This document shows, in pieces, positions 39,762-41,174 of a DNA stretch of 41,174 bases (positions are counted from its first letter, which is position 1; each line of letters begins with the position of its first letter). This DNA comes from a virus: the IMG/VR virus record IMGVR_UViG_3300021373_001029, positions 1 to 41,174 of that record. One strand, given 5' to 3'. The notes under the pieces are model-generated. The model was not told where the DNA came from, did not search any database, and saw only the letters and a list, made by a program, of their open reading frames with translations. The position numbers and the translations under genes were made by a program.

Positions 39762-40757
39762 TTATACTGGATATCTTATAATAACTACGCCGCTGCCTCC
39801 GCTGCCGCCTGCTTTTAGATATGTGGCAGTTCCACCACCACCACCGCCTCTGTTTGCCATTGCTGACTGTCCTGGTTCGCCACTGCCGTGTTGTCCTGTG
39901 CCGCCGCTTCCGCCTACGCCGCTGCCACCTTGTCCTACTGGTCCGGTGTTGCTATAGTTAGGTAGTGGATATACACCGCCACCGCCGCCACCAGCATAAT
40001 ATCTTAATTGTCCTGATATTGAAGAAGCAATGCCTGGGCCGCCGTTGCGACCATAACTTTCTGATAAGAACCAATAATCTGTTCCACCAGCTCCACCGCC
40101 GCCACCACTGGTATTTTGTTGACCGTCAATTTTGCTGCCGCCATCTGATCCTTGTCCTGCTGTGCCGGCTCCTCCGGTTGATCCATTAGACCAATTTTGA
40201 GTTCCGCCACCGCTGCCGCCTGCTGCGCCGCCGCCAGCATAGTTTCCTCCGCCTCCGCCACCTATAGCAGTTAAGCCAAATGCAGTTGAATTACCACCGT
40301 TGCCGCCGGTTCCGTAAGGTGTACTATTGGTTCCTGTGTTTGGTGCTCCACCGCCGCCTACAACAATAGCATTATTTCCTACAGCACGAGTCGAAGTACC
40401 TTGTAACAGTCCGCCTGCGCCACCACCACCGCCGTGATGTCTGCCGCCTGCTCCACCACCGGCAACGATCAAGTATTCAACTTCTCCTGCACACACTACG
40501 TTAAAACTACCAGTGCCAGTAAAAGTAAATATTTTATACCCACCGTGTATCTTTACGTCTACAGCTCCGGTTGCTGTTGCTTTGCATTTCTTATCTATAC
40601 AAATCCAGTTAGAACCATTATATAATTCTACATCGTTTATATCAGTATTAAATCGCATATAACCAACTTGTGGACTAGGTGGTCTATCACCTGTTATCCC
40701 TCTAGGTAGGGTAAGAGAACCTGTATCATTGATTGTTAATGTGTCTAGTGTAGCCAT
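39762..40757 (-). CDS. polyglycine-rich adhesin-like tail protein
   Basis: This is a 331-residue protein. Residues 1-60 share the attachment type of the LamG fibre (L-T-L-P-R-G, G-Y-M-R-F-N-T, E-L-Y-N-G-S-N-W). A small beta strand region ends in V-E-Y-L-I-V-A-G-G-G. From there to the end it is Gly-rich with repeated G-G-G-x-G-G runs and a final V-V-I-I-R-Y. The pattern recalls the polyglycine-II adhesin tips of T4-like receptor-binding proteins such as S16 gp38. The start is ATG 40757 with GGAGGG upstream; a GTG at 40775 is in frame but lies inside the previous gene. Confidence 0.82.
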   Translation of the reverse strand: MATLDTLTINDTGSLTLPRGITGDRPPSPQVGYMRFNTDINDVELYNGSNWICIDKKCKATATGAVDVKIHGGYKIFTFTGTGSFNVVCAGEVEYLIVAGGGAGGRHHGGGGGAGGLLQGTSTRAVGNNAIVVGGGGAPNTGTNSTPYGTGGNGGNSTAFGLTAIGGGGGGNYAGGGAAGGSGGGTQNWSNGSTGGAGTAGQGSDGGSKIDGQQNTSGGGGGAGGTDYWFLSESYGRNGGPGIASSISGQLRYYAGGGGGGVYPLPNYSNTGPVGQGGSGVGGSGGTGQHGSGEPGQSAMANRGGGGGGTATYLKAGGSGGSGVVIIRYPV

Positions 40758-41174
40758 TAGCTGCCAACCCTCCACTTAGTTGCATCGTATATTTGTTTAA
40801 TTTCTATAGCACTTAGTTCTCTGGTATAAACTGCCATAAAATATATCCATCCTTGCCACCTTGTACCAGTATAACCAACTCCGTGACGTATATCAGTAGT
40901 TGCATTTGCTGTAGTAGCATATCCGCCAGCGTCAGCTGATGTATACTGGGCACCATTTTTATACCAATATTGTCTATTTTTGATTTGATTTCTAGTACTG
41001 CATATAAATGCAGTTTCATTAACTGTACCTAGGAAGTTACCATCACTGCCTCTACCTACATAAGGTTGGCCATTAGGTCCGTTAGTTCCAAAGTAGTAAC
41101 TAACACTTCCGCTTGGTTCGTGTGTCCAAGTTCCTGAGCCACCATATGACTGATCGTGAAGATTTCTACGTCCA
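40757..41174 (-). CDS. 3' part of a LamG-like fibre protein (truncated at the window edge)
   Basis: An open frame of 138 codons enters from the right edge and ends at TAA 40759-40757, overlapping the ATG of the adhesin (TAATG). It carries N-G-P-N-G-Q-P-Y, a Y-W-Y-K-N-G strand, W-Q-G-W-I-Y-F-M-A-V-Y and the closing R-E-L-S-A-I-E-I-K-Q-I-Y-D-A-T typical of the end of LamG/concanavalin-like domains. The 5' part is outside the window. Confidence 0.8.
   Translation of the reverse strand, partial: GRRNLHDQSYGGSGTWTHEPSGSVSYYFGTNGPNGQPYVGRGSDGNFLGTVNETAFICSTRNQIKNRQYWYKNGAQYTSADAGGYATTANATTDIRHGVGYTGTRWQGWIYFMAVYTRELSAIEIKQIYDATKWRVGS

Noticed and set aside
39688-39957. Proline-rich plus-strand frame opposite the polyglycine gene
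   Set aside because: Poly-Pro is the antisense reading of poly-Gly codons; no start signal is present.
39762-40757. Tandem Gly codons as a microsatellite or CRISPR-like array
   Set aside because: The repeats are irregular at the DNA level and explained by a polyglycine protein; there are no direct repeats with spacers.

Overview
The window is most likely a piece of a marine T4-like myovirus genome from the cyanomyovirus/pelagimyovirus grade. It is AT-rich and densely packed, with frequent TAATG and ATGA stop/start overlaps. It encodes recognisable T4-type replication/recombination proteins (gp32, UvsX, UvsY, UvsW), packaging and head-completion proteins (gp16, gp17, gp4), tail sheath and tube (gp18, gp19) and neck/tail-terminator proteins (gp13, gp14, gp15). 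T4-type late promoter motifs (xxTAAATA, often GATAAATA) stand before many structural genes. The host cannot be read from the sequence. I saw no tRNA, CRISPR, insertion sequence or integrase, and no gap of 300 bases without a gene.

Layout. Positions 1-2611 (minus strand) hold the first codons of a possible KdsA-like sugar-acid synthase, a small unknown, a cupin, an unknown 168-residue protein and UvsW. Positions 2611-12440 hold an accessory glycan cassette nested between uvsW and uvsXY. It contains five paralogous KpsS/KpsC-like (capsule-synthesis type) GT-B domains, three GT-A domains with DxD motifs (one fused to a GT-B), two SAM methyltransferases, a cytidylyltransferase-cupin fusion and an unknown 405-residue protein coupled to uvsW. 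Positions 12427-15288 hold uvsY, a small acidic protein, uvsX and gene 32. Gene 32 is preceded by a consensus sigma-70 promoter lying inside a 10-bp inverted repeat.

Positions 15437-27565 (minus) are the late morphogenesis block, transcribed in the order gp18, gp19 (followed by a terminator), a gp19/gp54-like protein, a small unknown, gp4, gp16, two unknowns (followed by a UUCG-loop terminator), a 116-residue unknown, gp17 and a 711-residue unknown. Positions 27680-29882 hold an HNH-like protein, a dNMP-kinase-like protein, a small unknown and gp13. Positions 29941-33876 (plus) hold gp14, gp15, a Nudix hydrolase, a cupin and a small unknown. Positions 33854-41174 hold tail-fibre-type proteins on the minus strand: a fibre with a C-terminal cupredoxin domain, a LamG fibre, a polyglycine adhesin-like protein and a truncated LamG-like protein. 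These surround a plus-strand pair encoding a 2OG-Fe(II) oxygenase and a flavin-dependent halogenase.

How the parts fit together. The core genes replicate DNA by recombination, package it and build a contractile tail. The accessory genes point to surface chemistry: synthesis and transfer of sugars (possibly Kdo-like), methylation, halogenation and hydroxylation, and glycan-binding fibre modules. The most notable items are the multi-paralog glycosyltransferase cassette, the halogenase/oxygenase pair, the cupredoxin-tipped fibre, and a recurrent arrangement in which the late promoter ends 4-5 nt before the ATG, which predicts leaderless mRNAs.
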